Below are positions 21,850-33,880 of a DNA stretch of 64,000 bases, piece by piece. Source of the stretch: Euonymus europaeus (taxonomy: Eukaryota; Streptophyta; Magnoliopsida; Celastrales; Celastraceae); contig OY756962.1 of the NCBI GenBank assembly GCA_963580455.1, forward strand, positions 26,239,001 through 26,303,000, read 5' to 3'. Numbering within the stretch: the stretch's first letter is position 1; the number at the start of each line of letters is the position of its first letter. Both the position numbers and the translations under genes were made by a program. Under the pieces are notes generated by a model. It worked only from the letters and a program-made list of their open reading frames with translations, was not told where the DNA came from and searched no databases.

Positions 21850-22792
21850 TAATCACCAGCTGATCAATGTGTGTAACATATATATAGATTTACTTCTTCC
21901 ATAGTTGTGAATATAAATTAAACGTATACCGATCACTGTATGCACAATCAAGCCCTTTTGTGTTTTTTTTCCTCTTTTTTTTCACTTTGCAGTCCTTCAT
22001 GTTTTGTTGAACTGAAAATGCTTAGGTACAAGTGTACAACCATAATGCAGACAGTTTGGCTATCTTTCAATTGTTTGGAGTTCTCATTGAGGGATTTTGT
22101 ACCATTGTTGTCAACTATAATTTACATTTCATAAATTGATAATATTTTATTGATTTTGATACACCGAATCAATATGACATGATGTGTCAGTATCATTCAT
22201 TAAACCTTTATCACAAGTTGTGTTCATACTTCTTAGTAGGATTTATTATCCTTCCATATATTAACTTACTAAGTCCCTCATTATCCCATCTTATCAAGGG
22301 GAAAATAAAAGAAAAGAAAGGCCAAAAGTAATCATGAACTAGGCTATTTTTAATACTTTGAAAAGCAAGAATGGAATTTTAAGATTAGAAGTTTATGGAA
22401 GGTGCAAATTAAAGCTTGCTTCATTTCTTATGCACTATTTAACCACCTCTTTTGTCATCTGGTGTGCATTGCCTTCCCAAATCTCAAAACTCCGTCATTG
22501 AATCTGTACACATAGCAATGTATTCCCTCAGACTGCCACCTATGTCGACACATTGCATGCTGATCCCATATAGCATGCAGCCACGCATCTTTCCCTGCCC
22601 ATACTCCACTCTCTCTCTCTCTCTGTGACATCCTATATAACAAGCCCTACCTTTTGTACCCTTCTCCCTCCCTCAACACAACTCTCTCATGAATCATGAT
22701 CCTCCAATTCAGCTGAATCAAGCCTCTGTTTTTCTCTCTATATATATTTCTATATATATACACGTCTCTATCGTGTTGCATTTGCATCAACC
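21850..22792. other. PP2C 3' region and promoter of the CCCH pseudogene
   Basis: No gene recognised. A CT-rich tract (about 22608-22622), a TATA-like CCTATATAACAAG (22630) and a pyrimidine-rich leader look like a retained promoter for the disrupted zinc-finger gene downstream. Confidence 0.45.
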
Positions 22793-23993
22793 ATGAGCAC
22801 CATTTGTGCTAAGAAACACAATTTCTATCCCTCCCAACAACTCCATCTTCCCTCCCCAAAGAAACCCACTTTCAATTTTCAAAGACGCCATTTTTGACAG
22901 CAATACTGATCTGATTCCGCCAAGGAAGCTCGTATCACGCAAAACCCACAACCAAGAAACCCATGAAATGTCACTCGACGAGTCCAATCTTCGCAAATAT
23001 CTGCCTTACAATGGTGACAATGAAGAAATTGAGGAACTTGACTCTGCTGACCCTTACTCGTCTGACCAATTTCGCATGTTTGAGTTCAACGTGCGTCGGT
23101 GCACACGCAGTCATAGCCATGATTGGCCCGATTGCCCCTTCGCTCACCCCTGCGAGAAGGCTCGCCGGAGGGATCCCGACGGTACCATTACTCCGGCACT
23201 GTCTGCCCCGACTTTCGGCTCGGTGGGTGCAGTTGTGGTGACAACTGTCAGTATGCATAGGGGGTGTTTGAATGTTGGCTTCACCCATCTCGTTATAGAA
23301 CAGAGGCTTGTAAAGACGGTAAGAATTGCAGGCGAAAGGTGTGCTTCTTCGCCCATTCTCCAAAGCAACTCCGAATTTTGCCTGAAATTTCTAACACAGA
23401 GAGAAAATTTAGGTCTCTGAATCACAAGCATAATCACTGCTGTTTCTTCTGCTCTCATAATTCGGTGTGTAATTTCACCGACCTCTACGTTATTTGGCAG
23501 GTCACATCTGTCACCTCCAATGTCACCATCACCGCCATTATCCCCGGGGAAGCACATAGGGATTAATGGGTTTTCGCCGATATCAAGGTTTGGAGGTTGT
23601 GAATGTTGTAATCTGAACAAGGCTTCTACTGGGGTTGTGAGCTATAAGGAGGGGTTCACTGAGCTGATGAACTCATTGGAGGCTATGAAATTTAGTGAAG
23701 CTGTGTCTTCTTCTAGTGCTTCTATGACTCCTAACAATAATAACAGGAATGTTGATGTTCCTTGGCTTGATATTTCTTTCAATGATGAACATCAGCAGCA
23801 GCAACAACAGTTCTCTCTCTCCTTCCACACCATGTCCGTCTGGATCTGGAAATTTTTTCCATGAAAATTATTCAAGCAAAGGTACTGTCACAGTGTCACT
23901 GCAGCTGATCTTGACAAAATGAATGATAACAGTACTGGCTTTGGTGGTCCAGCTGATCCTGACCTTGGATGGGTAAACAGGCTATTGATGTAG
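22793..23993 (+). pseudogene. Disrupted tandem CCCH zinc-finger gene (plant TZF type)
   Basis: Homology runs from an N-terminus at ATG 22793 to a family-like C-terminus (PDLGWVNRLLM, stop 23991-23993), but no single frame covers it. Frames by first-codon position modulo 3: N-terminus 2; DPYSSDQFRMFEFNVRRC through KARRRDP 0; RRYHYSGTVCPDFRLGGC 2, from about 23177; in-frame TAG at 23258-23260 where the family has histidine; [18 protein letters not shown] and [16 protein letters not shown] still 2; [17 protein letters not shown] 0, from about 23520; a further shift near 23815; end in 0. At least four shifts plus a stop break the arginine-rich region and both zinc fingers. Intact relatives are RNA-binding regulators of mRNA decay and stress or hormone responses. 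Sequencing errors could explain some, less likely all, of the lesions. Confidence 0.85.
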
Positions 23994-24488
23994 ATGAAAA
24001 GAGGAGAGGATTGGAAGGTGTGTGTATATATATAAGAATAATAAGATATGATCTACCTGCTGCACAAACCCTATATATATTTCAGTTGTTCTATATCCAC
24101 GAGTAACTTGGTGTATATTGATTATTAATACCATTGCTATTTCTCAAGCTTATGTTGTCTCTTAAATTTAGTTATTTTTCATGTTGATTGAGGTATATTT
24201 CTGTATGTGATGATGATGTGTACAAGTGTATTGAATTGAACTTCATGAATTATCGAAGTTTTCTTTTGATAAGCAAGCTCTCTCTGTATTTATGCATGTA
24301 TATTATATTGCTAGCCGTAAGTGAATTTTGTGGGTTTCAGAAAACATTTGCAGGGTTTTTCTCTTGAAGAGCTGGATTGTTTGTTGAAGATCTTTTGTAT
24401 GCAGGGGTGGCATGTCAAACGTTTACGTGGCAAACATGCATGATGTAATGATGAACAGGAAGGCTCGTCTCAAATCGGAATTTCATTT

Positions 24489-25262
24489 ATGGATGTTTGT
24501 TGCGGATCTCATGAAGGATGGCTTGTCATGATAAACAAAAACATGGAGATGTATCTATTGAATCCGTTCTCTGACAGTCGGCTAGATCCCCCTCCTCCGG
24601 TAATTAGTAACGAGTTCAAGGTGAAGTTTTTCGTGTATTCAGGCAAAGTCGTATTATTTGCAAGGTGGGTGATGAGGTTTGGAGGTGCATTGATAAATGA
24701 TTTTGGATGCGTTACACAAACCATATTAGAAGATATTGTCTAGAAGCGATACATTTCAAGCGACAAGGATGAATATTTCCCTCGACCGTTTAGCAACTGC
24801 TTTCAACTTTTGGAATCTAGTGGAATGCAGGGGAGAAGTACTAAAAATCTAGCAGAGAGTTGAATCTAAATCCAATTACATCAAGGAATCAGAACCTTTT
24901 GGTAATGGTGATGAAAAAGATGCACGTAACTATTTTTTTTTTTTTGATAGAGTTGTTTTTTTTTTAGACGGTGCCTCTAAAAATTATTGAAATCCCTCGT
25001 TTATAACGGAAGAATATCGTGGTTATAAAAAGGATCGACATAAAATGACAAAATAATTAGTATGATGTTTTGGGTTAGATCTCATTCTTTTGAAGTATAC
25101 AAGCTCGATGATACGAGGGTAGAAAATTTAGATGGTGATTCAGTGTTTATTGGCAGAAATCAATCCTTTTTGCTCTGGAATTCGCAAATTTTTGGCTTCC
25201 AAGGAAACCAAATATATTTTACAAATCATGGAGCTCCTCTAAATAATGATATGGGGATTTAA
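24489..25262 (+). pseudogene. DUF295/KIB-type beta-propeller gene remnant
   Basis: Two separate frames carry DUF295-like phrases. At 24489-24740: CCGSHEGWLVMINKNMEMYL, then LNPFSDSRLDPPPP and KVVLFARW. At 25062-25260: SHSFEVYKLDD, DSVFIGRNQSFLL and FQGNQIYFTNHGAP. These follow the family order (GW-L, LNP-LPP, FEVYKLD, LG-NQS, KGN-IYFTDD), but the middle is short, contains stops and shifts frame. There is no F-box. Family assignment is by remembered motifs. Confidence 0.65.
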
Positions 25263-25699
25263 CTTGGGGGATGGTCTTATGGGGTCACTTTACAAGACAA
25301 ATCTAAACTTCATTGTGCCACCGTGAGTTTGAATTGTTCACTATCTATGATGATATGTTCATTTTTGTCACTGAATGCGCATATTAACTCAAAATGGAAC
25401 GTGATTGAATCATCACAATGGAACAATTTTAAATTTTAGGTTATAAAGTGTAACATTTAAATATTCTGTGAAAAAAAATGAAACGTGACATCTTTCAATT
25501 GTCACGTTATATTAACCTCTCAAAGTTTTACGGATATACAAATAAATTTGAGGATTTTGGGTATGTTAAAATTAAAAGGTGATTAGTTAAAATCCTACCT
25601 TTTAATTTAAAAATGAGAATGGAGATATGATATCAGTAAATTATAAAAACATATTCATTAGAGAGATGTAAAGCTTTATTTTATTATTGTTATTTTCAT

Positions 25700-25708
25700 C
25701 CAATTTGA
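25700..25708. repeat. 9-bp target site duplication, left
   Basis: CCAATTTGA, identical to 28323-28331. Confidence 0.9.
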
Positions 25709-25994
25709 GAGTTTTTTCTACAACTAGCACCTTGAAATAAGATATTTCTCACTTTAGCATCTATTTCATAATTTTTCTAAAACTAGCACTCCATTCCACG
25801 AACATTCAGCTTTGATATGGAAAAACCACTTTGAAACTTAAAATACCACCTTACCTTTTTCAGCTTTACTGTAAGCCATATATTAAAATTCAAAACCTCC
25901 TTTTTAATCAAATTATAGTTCAACTGCACATCATTAAAAATAGTCATTAAATAATTAGTCAACAACTACAAATTATCATTAAATATATTACTTC

Positions 25995-26180
25995 ATACAT
26001 GTTCCAGTGCACTTTTAAGCAAGAAAATATTAATGTTAACAGTAGTCACTTTTAAGCAATAAAATACATGTTCAAGTGCACTTTCCAGCAACAAAATACA
26101 TGTTCCAGCAACAAAATACATGTTCCAGTGCACTTTTAAACAACAAAATACATGTTCCAGTGCACTTTTAAGCAACAAAA
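25995..26180. repeat. Short tandem array inside the Mutator-like element
   Basis: Degenerate units of about 30 bp built from ACATGTTCCAGTGCACTTTT followed by AAGCAACAAAAT. About five full or partial copies, some truncated, lie just 3' of the transposase stop. Confidence 0.75.
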
Positions 26181-26213
26181 TAAACTTACAGATGAAATTC
26201 ATCATCACAATCT

Positions 26214-27424
26214 TCATTGGTTTCTAGTAGGACATTTTCGCCTGTTATGCCCCGTATTTTTGCAAAAGCCACAAGTCACCGATCTTTTTTTACCCTCCCT
26301 AGCATCCATCTCATTATGTATGCGAGTTGTTTGCGGACGACCCTTTTTATTTCTCCTTAATGTCTCATCCGGAATGAGTGTTGGCCCGTTATAGGTGGGC
26401 CACTGATATCGATCTGGAATAGGATGAAATAATGGACTCCAGGTGCGCATATAACTCTCCATGGAGTAAAATGGGTCAATATATGTCGTGTAATCAATAT
26501 TACGCGAAGCACATGCAGCCATCACGTGCGAACAAGGATAATGAAATAATTTCCACTTATTGCATGTACAAGACCTCTCCTCTAGGTTGACAATCTGCAC
26601 GCGTCCACCTCTAGCTCGATTCATAGACCTTCTTCGAGAGGTATGCACTTCAAACACCCCGGGCCTATGATGAATGTTGGCAATACTTTATAAGATTCCT
26701 CCCAGTCACCGAATAATAGCACCATTGCATGCTGTTTTGCATACCATGCTTTCTTGTAAGAGATGGTGTAGTTATACTGCTCCTTAACCATTGCAATGAT
26801 TGCATTAATAGTTATGGATAGATCGGCTTTGACAACATCCTTAATAGAATAAGCAACAAAATTTGAATCAAGTTGTCGATGATCATGACTTAAGATCGGA
26901 TTGCAACATGTATGAGGCCTTTCATATACCGCAATCTTGAAGTAATCACTATCACTCGGAACAGAAGCAGTCAATTTCCATTTACATCCAGTCAATTGCT
27001 TACATTTCAGTCTCAACCTTGTGGTGTTGGAGTGCTCAACTTTGTAGTGCGTATGTGTACGCAAGTGATACAACTTCACAGCATTTAAAAGTTCCGCCTT
27101 ACTTGCAAAATGTGCACCAACATAAAATTCTCCAACCACATTCTGCCTAACTTGATTCGAAGGAACCCATTGACTTACCACAGCTAAATTTGCATTACTA
27201 ACATCCTCAAATTCAGGCGCAGGAGGCTGCAACCAATTGCTTGAATTTCCAGAAGTAAAATTATGCTCGCCAAGATCAGCAACATCATCATTGGCATCAT
27301 CACTAAGGTCATCCCCAAATTCTTCATCACAATCTTCATCCAACAGTGCATCGTTCACAATTTCATTAACATTCTCCTCTGATACTATCTCGGGAATCAA
27401 ATTCAGATTGACATTGATATCCAT
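26214..27424 (-). pseudogene. MuDR-type transposase, catalytic core deleted
   Basis: The upstream frame (27424 to about 26660, starting MDINVNLNLIPEI) has an acidic N-terminus. A MuDR N-terminal domain follows (VVGEFYVGAHFASKAELLNA, ending PHTCCNPILSHDHRQL), then IKDVVKADLSITINAIIAMV and KKAWYAKQHAM. After ESYKVLPTFII it jumps, in another frame, to GGRVQIVNLEERSCTCNKW with the SWIM zinc finger (CTCNKW...PCSHVMAA) and a C-terminal CCHC knuckle (CGFCKNTGHNRRKC, ending 26214). The MULE/DDE catalytic region of roughly 200-300 residues is absent at about 26640-26680. The element therefore cannot encode an active transposase and would need one supplied in trans. Confidence 0.9.
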
Positions 27425-28322
27425 ACTGCAATTAATAAAGGAATTCCATTGTTACACAACAAGCTTTTCAATAGAGACAGGGGCAACAAACATTTCAATA
27501 TAGGCAGGGACCACACACCACAACAAGCAAAGACTAATATGGTGTAAGGGACCACACACCATAATCTATATATATATATACACACACACACACGCACGCA
27601 GCACTGTCACTTTGTTTGGCAGAGTTGGCCTACTCTCTTGATTGTTCATGAAATGAAGGAATCAAGGAAGATTAAAAATGATAATTTTTTATCTGGGTAT
27701 AAAAACTTGCAATTGCGTTCAAGGCCAAGATCAGAAAACCCATACTTAAAACGTCTGCCGTAAACTAAAATTTCCAAATCTAAATGGCTCCATTGTTACC
27801 TTACAAAATATCTATGACTTCTCTTTTGCAGGCAGCACTCTTGCAAATCCTTGAACTGCATCCATAGACAACAAATGAGGATGATTTTCCATGGCACAAA
27901 ACCTATGAATCTCAAACCCAGCAGCAAAACTACGAATCATGCATTACATACCTTTTCGTTCAATCTTTAATCCAGAAACAAGATCGGACGGTGAGACGAA
28001 ATCTGCGGTGAGAGTCCGCCGATGGAGATATCAGGAGTGAGTCGGCCGGTAAGGGGAGAGATAGATCGGTTGGGGTGAAGGGGAAGAAGATCGAACGGTG
28101 GGGGGTAAGAGAACACAAATCGGGCAGTGGGGTATGAGAAGAGGAGAGAGAGAACGGGTGGAGTATGAGAAGTGGTATTTTGAGTTTCAATGTGGTTTTA
28201 GGTGATTTTTCTATACCAAAGCTGAATGTTCGTGGAATGGAGTGCTAGTTTTAGAAAAATTATGAAATGGATACTAAAGTGGGAAATAACTTATTTCAAG
28301 GTGCTAGTTGTAGAAAAAACTC

Positions 28323-28331
28323 CCAATTTGA
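28323..28331. repeat. 9-bp target site duplication, right
   Basis: CCAATTTGA, matching 25700-25708. Confidence 0.9.
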
Positions 28332-29340
28332 TTATTCAATTTGAGATCCCCAAGTGCGATTGATTGTGGCGTTGCAACTATTGGCAAGTTATTGTCACTG
28401 TCAATAACGTGTACCTTTGTTGGCTGTATTAGAGGCTGTTCGAATCTGGAAAGTACCTTTGACATTTGCTCATTGTCGTTTATATTTTTGCTGGGATAAT
28501 AAAATTTATTGATATATGTTTTACTAGATTTGATCGAGACAATAAAATACATTCATACAATCATGTAAATTTAGTTGTTTGATTTTGTGTATTAAATATG
28601 GAATCCAATGTCTATTTTCTGAAAACAGATATAAAATTTAGTTCACATCAAAATCCTAATTAAGAAGAAATTTACTGAGAATAAAGAAATCATCGGGACG
28701 AAATTCACCATCTTACAAATCTCTAAAAAAATATGAGATATACTCCTGTGTTCATCCTACAAATTCTCTCAAAAATCCGAGATACTCCTATCATGATTAT
28801 AATTTCCCAATTCATAGGAAATGGGACTTCCTAAATTCTGACTTTACAATCTAAATTATTAGTATTGAGAGCTCTAATTTAGCATCCCTTCGCTTCTTAA
28901 CAAAGCACACATCCTCGACCCTCCTTAGTTCATGCATTAACCCAAAGACTGTAACATCCGAAGAAAGAATACACTTATCTGATTGACGGGTTACCTCATC
29001 AAAATTTATTTTAAGAATATTATCTAAAACATTAAAGAAATTTATATATGTATTCAAATTCCTTTTGAGTACATAATCAATTAATCAGAGGGTATTCGTT
29101 TATGAAATATAAATCACTCGCTGAATATATCCATGCAAAAAATTAAACCAATTATAGTAATACGAAGATAATTAAAGGAGAATAAAATATTTACTTCATT
29201 TAACAAGTTAAATCATCTCATTCACTCGTTCTTACCCTGCTAGGTGAATCTCTCCTCATGTGTGTGGCTTAAATCCTACCATTTGCTATAAACCTACTCA
29301 ACCCTATTCCGCCATACATAGCAGAGAGAGATAGGGAGAG
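28332..29340. other. AT-rich intergenic DNA and aminotransferase promoter
   Basis: No gene or clear repeat seen. The last 60 bp (GCAGAGAGAGATAGGGAGAG) is probably the aminotransferase 5' UTR. Confidence 0.5.
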
Positions 29341-32300
29341 ATGGAAAACGGAGGGAAGAAGTGGAATTTTCAGGCGACTCTAGACATGATCGATGCTTCA
29401 GCCATCACTGTCAGAGGAGTACTAACCAACCTAATGGGGAATCTCAAAAATGAAGACCACAGGCAAGCTATACCCCTCGGCCACGGTGACCCCTCCGCGT
29501 TTCCTTCCTTCCGCACCACTATCGCCGCCGAGGATGCCCTCGTTGACGCTCTCAGATCGGCTAAATATAATTGCTATGCGCCGACAGCTGGTCTTCTTCC
29601 TTCCAGAAGGTACCGCTACTTTGAATTTCGTTTTTTGAATTTGTTTTGTTAATTTTAGACGACGGGTGTGCAGTTTGTTCCATATGGTGATTGCTTGATT
29701 TCTGGATTCTGGTTCTGGACTTGAATAAACGTTTGGGGTATCGGTAGGCTCACACTGCCCGCTGGAGATGAGGTTAAGGCCATTGCACGGGCCTGCCATC
29801 CAGGCCCCTTGAGTTCTTACGGCGCACTCTGAGGGGAGGTGGGGTGAGCGGAGCATGTGGTATGAAATAAAGAGTGATTGAGAATTTGAATTTGAAAATT
29901 TTACAAAAATGATCTAGTTCACAAATATTTTTGGAAAAATGACCTTATTTGAATTTTTTTGAAAAAATGATATATTTTATGGATGTAAGTATCAAAGTAT
30001 ATTCATATGATCTACTTTATACGAGTTTCTGTCACTTTTAAATCAAAAACCAATATAATATCAAAGTTCGATGTCAAAGCTTTAGCTTCGACAAATCATT
30101 TACGACAACAAATTGTGCCTTTTCAAATACCTTGAAGCCAATATATCACTGAATTTTGGTAATTTTCAGTTCATTTTGTTTATAAAAATAAAGTTTTAGG
30201 TTTTTCTGCATTTATATAAGGGAATAGTGCTCGACCAAGGAAACATATGCTGACCAATCAAAAATAGTGCTTAATCAATCAAAAATAGTGTTCGACCAAG
30301 AAAAAGTAATGTTAGACCAATGAAACATTTGCTGACCAATCAAAAATAGTGCTTAATCAATCAAAAATAGTGTTCGACCAAGAAAAAGTAATGTTAGACC
30401 AATGAAACATTTGCTGGCCAAAGAAAATATTGCTAGACCAAGGAAACATCTGCTAGCACTATTTTTTTCTTGGTCGAGTAGTATTTTTTCTTAATGGAAC
30501 ACTATTTTTTTCTTGGTCCAGCACTATTTTTTCCTAGTCTAGCACGTGTTTTATTGGTTTAGCCCATGTTTCCTTGGTCGAGCACTTGTTTTATTGGCTT
30601 AGCACTATTTATCTTTAGTTTAACACATGTTTCCTTGGTCTTTAGCACTATTTTTCTTTAGTCTAGCACATGTTTCCTTAGTCAAGCACAATTTTTCTTG
30701 GTGCTAGACCACGAAAAAAATAAGAATCCAGAAATCCCTTATATAGATGTAGAAAAGCCTAGACATTTATTTTAATAAGCAAAATGAACTAAAATCATCA
30801 AAATCTTGTGATATATTGGCCTCAAGATATTCGAAAAAAACATAATGGTTCGCCATAAATGATTTGTCAAAGCTGAAGATTTGATGTCGACCTTCGATGT
30901 TATTTCGGTTTTTGATTTGAAAGTGATATAAACTCGTATAAAGTATGACATATAAGGACATTTTGGTAATTCATTGCATAAAATAAGTCATTTATCCAAA
31001 AAATTTCAAACAATGTCATTTCTTCAAAAATATTTGTCAACTAGGTAATTTTTGCAAAATTTCCTCATAAATTTTATTAGTTAAATTTTTTTATTATCCT
31101 TTTTCGTATTATTAAAAAGACCAAATTTTTTGTACATAAAAATGAAGGTGTAAATATATTAATCTAATGGATGTGAATACTTTCCAGTAAGGGTAGAGTA
31201 ATATTTTGGATGTCAAAAGAAATCACTCTCACTCTATTGATGAGCTAGGCTAATCTCCATGAGGAGAATGTGGATAGATCATTTGAAATTTCACCCTCTC
31301 AAAATCAACCAAATAATAGAATAGGTGATTTTCTCTAAATGCCAACCAAATAGGCCGTTAGGTGCAGGAACGACTGTCCTGTTTTTTCTTTCCCTCCATT
31401 TTAAGCTAATATGATGGATATTAACAACAATACTCGGTCAGGAGCTACTGTACCGCTGTTGCGCGTGCAGAAATTGATTCTAAACACTAGCTAATTGCAG
31501 GGCTATTGCAGATTATCTCAACAGTGACCTCCCATACAAGTTATCGCCGGATGATGTGTATATTACACTTGGATGTTCACAAGCTATTGAAATGGCCATT
31601 ACAGTCCTTTCCCGCCCTGGTGCCAACATTTTACTTCCAAAACCAGGCTTCCCTTATTATGAAGCTCGAGCGGCAGTTACGCATCTTGAAGCTCGCCATT
31701 TCAATCTTATTCCTGAAAGTGGTTGGGAGGTTGATCTTGAAGCTGTTGAGGCTCTTGCCGATGAGAACACAATTGCCATAGTTATCATTAACCCTGGAAA
31801 TCCTTGTGGTAATGTGTACAGCTCTGAACACTTGAAGAAAGTACGTTGAACTACTTTTCTTTCTTTCATCTTAGTTATAATGATTCTATCGTGAGAAAGA
31901 TTGGAACTGCTTTGACAGATGTAATTGAGTCATTTTTATGCGATGCAAGATTCAGAAATTCTCGTATTTTAGATGTGCAAGATATTGGTCGATGGCTTTG
32001 TTTGTGCTTTTGGTTTTACAAAATGCTTACAGCTCTATTTTCTGCTTATGGCCTTGCTATGCAAATTTTTAGATTGCGGAGACAGCTAAAAGACTTGGTA
32101 TTTTGGTCATTGCCGACGAAGTTTATAACCATCTTGCATTTGGCAGTAACCCATTTGTGCCGATGGGAACATTTGGATCATTAGTGCCTGTCCTTACGCT
32201 CGGCTCTATATCGAAAAGATGGATTGTTCCTGGTTGGCGGCTGGGTTGGCTTGTCACTAGTGATCCCAATGGCATCCTTCAGAAAGCTGGGGTTAGTGCT

Positions 32301-33880
32301 ATCTGATCTCTCTTAATCTATGGCTTAATTTGGTGAGCCTTTTTTGTTCCATAATTGACCAGCAACTCATACCATAATGATTCAAAAGTCAAAACATACA
32401 TGTTCTTTTTAATCGGAGCACCTACGATTGCATCATGAACTTGAAATATTAGCTTGTTAATTTATTGAGACGGTTCTGTTTGTTCTTCTCAGATACTTGA
32501 GTCCATCAAAGGCTTTCTTGACATCACTGCTGATCCTGCGACCGTCATTCAGGTTCGTGATTTGAGACAAATTTCGTCATGAAGATATAAAGGAAATATT
32601 GTGAGATAGGTGACAGTAAACCTAGAATTCCCACTATACATGATAAACTTTAGATAAAACGGTTAACTAACATTGCATTAGAGCCATGTCTGTGTTTAGA
32701 ACCCTAACTCTTTGGGCTTCTTACACGATAATATGATAACCTTTGGGAGTATCTTTTGCATTTGCAATTGGACGAAACTCTAGACTTTTGAAATTTTGGT
32801 GATTATTAAATGCTAATATATCATTTCCACAATAGAAGCAATGCAACTGTATACTTCTTTGGCACTGCCTAGTCCTTCTACTGATATTTTCCTTTCCTTT
32901 ATTTTCTTTAATAATCTCCATAGTCATTTAAGCCCTAATTCCAAACAATTTAGGGTGGTCACTTCAATCTCATAAAGAAATGATTGTAAAAAAAAGAACT
33001 TTCTACTGGATTCATGTGCATAGAGTTTTGTAAAATTTCATGCTGATTGTCAAGTATCAACCGACCGCCCCCTAGGGTGGCCCTGCGATCAGCTTCTTTA
33101 CCATGCGGTTTTATACTGTCTTCTATAGTGTGCGTATCTATTGTTCATTCTTCCAGCTTCAAATGGATAGATCAACGAATGAGCATATACGCGTTATTTT
33201 CTTGTTTTAGGGGGCGATTCCTCAAATCCTCGAGAATACAAAGGTTGATTTCTTTTCAAAGATAATTGGCATACTTAGAGAGGATGCAGACATCTGTTTT
33301 GATAAAATTAAGGAGATCCCTTGCATCACTTGCCCAAATAAACCAGAAGGGTCAATGTTCGCAATGGTATGCTTGTTATCTGACCCACTCTTTTTTTTTT
33401 CCTTTTTCCTATTTTAAGGTCAGATACACATGAATATATATATATATATGTATGTATTTTTTTTTTTTTTTAATATTCTGACCACAATTATATCGATTGG
33501 GGAGCTCTGGTTGTAGGTTAAACTGAATTTAGCACTACTGGAAGACATCGTTGATGATATGGACTTCTGTCTTAAACTGGCTCAAGAAGAATCAGTCATT
33601 GTTCTACCAGGTAGGAATTCTCTATCCGAAACTAGCTAGCGTAAGTATTACAAAGATACAATCGCATTACACTAATAAATAGAGGTTGCTCTTCGTCGTT
33701 AGTTGTTAATTTAACGTGACACTCCTAACATCTCTTGCAGGCGTCGTCGTGGGATTGAAAAATTGGCTCCGAATAACTTTTGCTATTGAGCCCTCAGCCC
33801 TGGAAGATGGCCTTGAGAGGATGAAGGCCTTCTGCCTGAGGCATGCCAAGAAGCAAGCAATGAACCCTATCCAGACTTAA
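29341..33880 (+). CDS. TAT: Tyrosine aminotransferase-like PLP enzyme
   Basis: Fold-type I PLP-dependent transaminase; relatives convert tyrosine to 4-hydroxyphenylpyruvate, feeding tocopherol, plastoquinone or phenolic pathways. Seven exons give 425 aa: 29341-29609, 31501-31840, 32073-32291, 32493-32552, 33211-33366, 33517-33610 and 33741-33880. Visible motifs are [43 protein letters not shown] (substrate/PLP Asn), [11 protein letters not shown] (D218, Y221), [16 protein letters not shown] (Schiff-base K251, R259) and NWLRITFA (carboxylate-binding Arg). No transit peptide is obvious, so it is probably cytosolic. Length and exon pattern are normal. Intron 1 (1.9 kb) carries a fold-back element. 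Nicotianamine aminotransferase-like or other aromatic specificity cannot be excluded. Confidence 0.93.
29895..31070. mobile_element. Fold-back element in aminotransferase intron 1
   Basis: Left arm (about 29895-30215) and right arm (about 30720-31070) are imperfect inverted copies. TTTTACAAAAATGATCTAGT pairs with the complement of CTAGGTAATTTTTGCAAAAT; further matches include CAAATATTTTTG, ATACGAGTTTCTGTCACTTT and TTCATTTTGTTTA. Between the arms is a core of short motifs: GACCAATCAAAAATAGTGCT and relatives on the left, and the opposite orientation (AGCACTATTTTTCTT) on the right. There is no coding capacity and no target duplication could be fixed. Confidence 0.85.
30250..30413. repeat. 82-bp tandem duplication in the fold-back core
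   Basis: Two nearly identical 82-bp units start CTGACCAATCAAAAATAGTG at 30250 and 30332. Each contains CTTAATCAATCAAAAATAGT, GTTCGACCAAGAAAAAGTAA and GTTAGACCAATGAAACATTT. Confidence 0.9.

Larger units (their letters stand above)
25709..28322. mobile_element. Mutator-like element (2.6 kb), internally deleted, with long TIRs
   Basis: Bounded by perfect 9-bp duplications (CCAATTTGA at 25700-25708 and 28323-28331). TIRs of about 150 bp start GAGTTTTTTCTACAACTAGC at both ends and stay closely similar through CATTCCACGAACATTCAGCT. Inside, on the minus strand, is a MuDR-type transposase missing its central domain, plus a short tandem array and a TA/CA microsatellite near 27567-27598. The near-identical TIRs and perfect duplication suggest a fairly recent insertion. 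Confidence 0.93.

Noticed and set aside
25300..25510. Possible second copy of the 7516-7963 MITE
   Set aside because: Only short shared phrases (ATATTAACTC, GTGACATCTTT) without paired ends or a target duplication.
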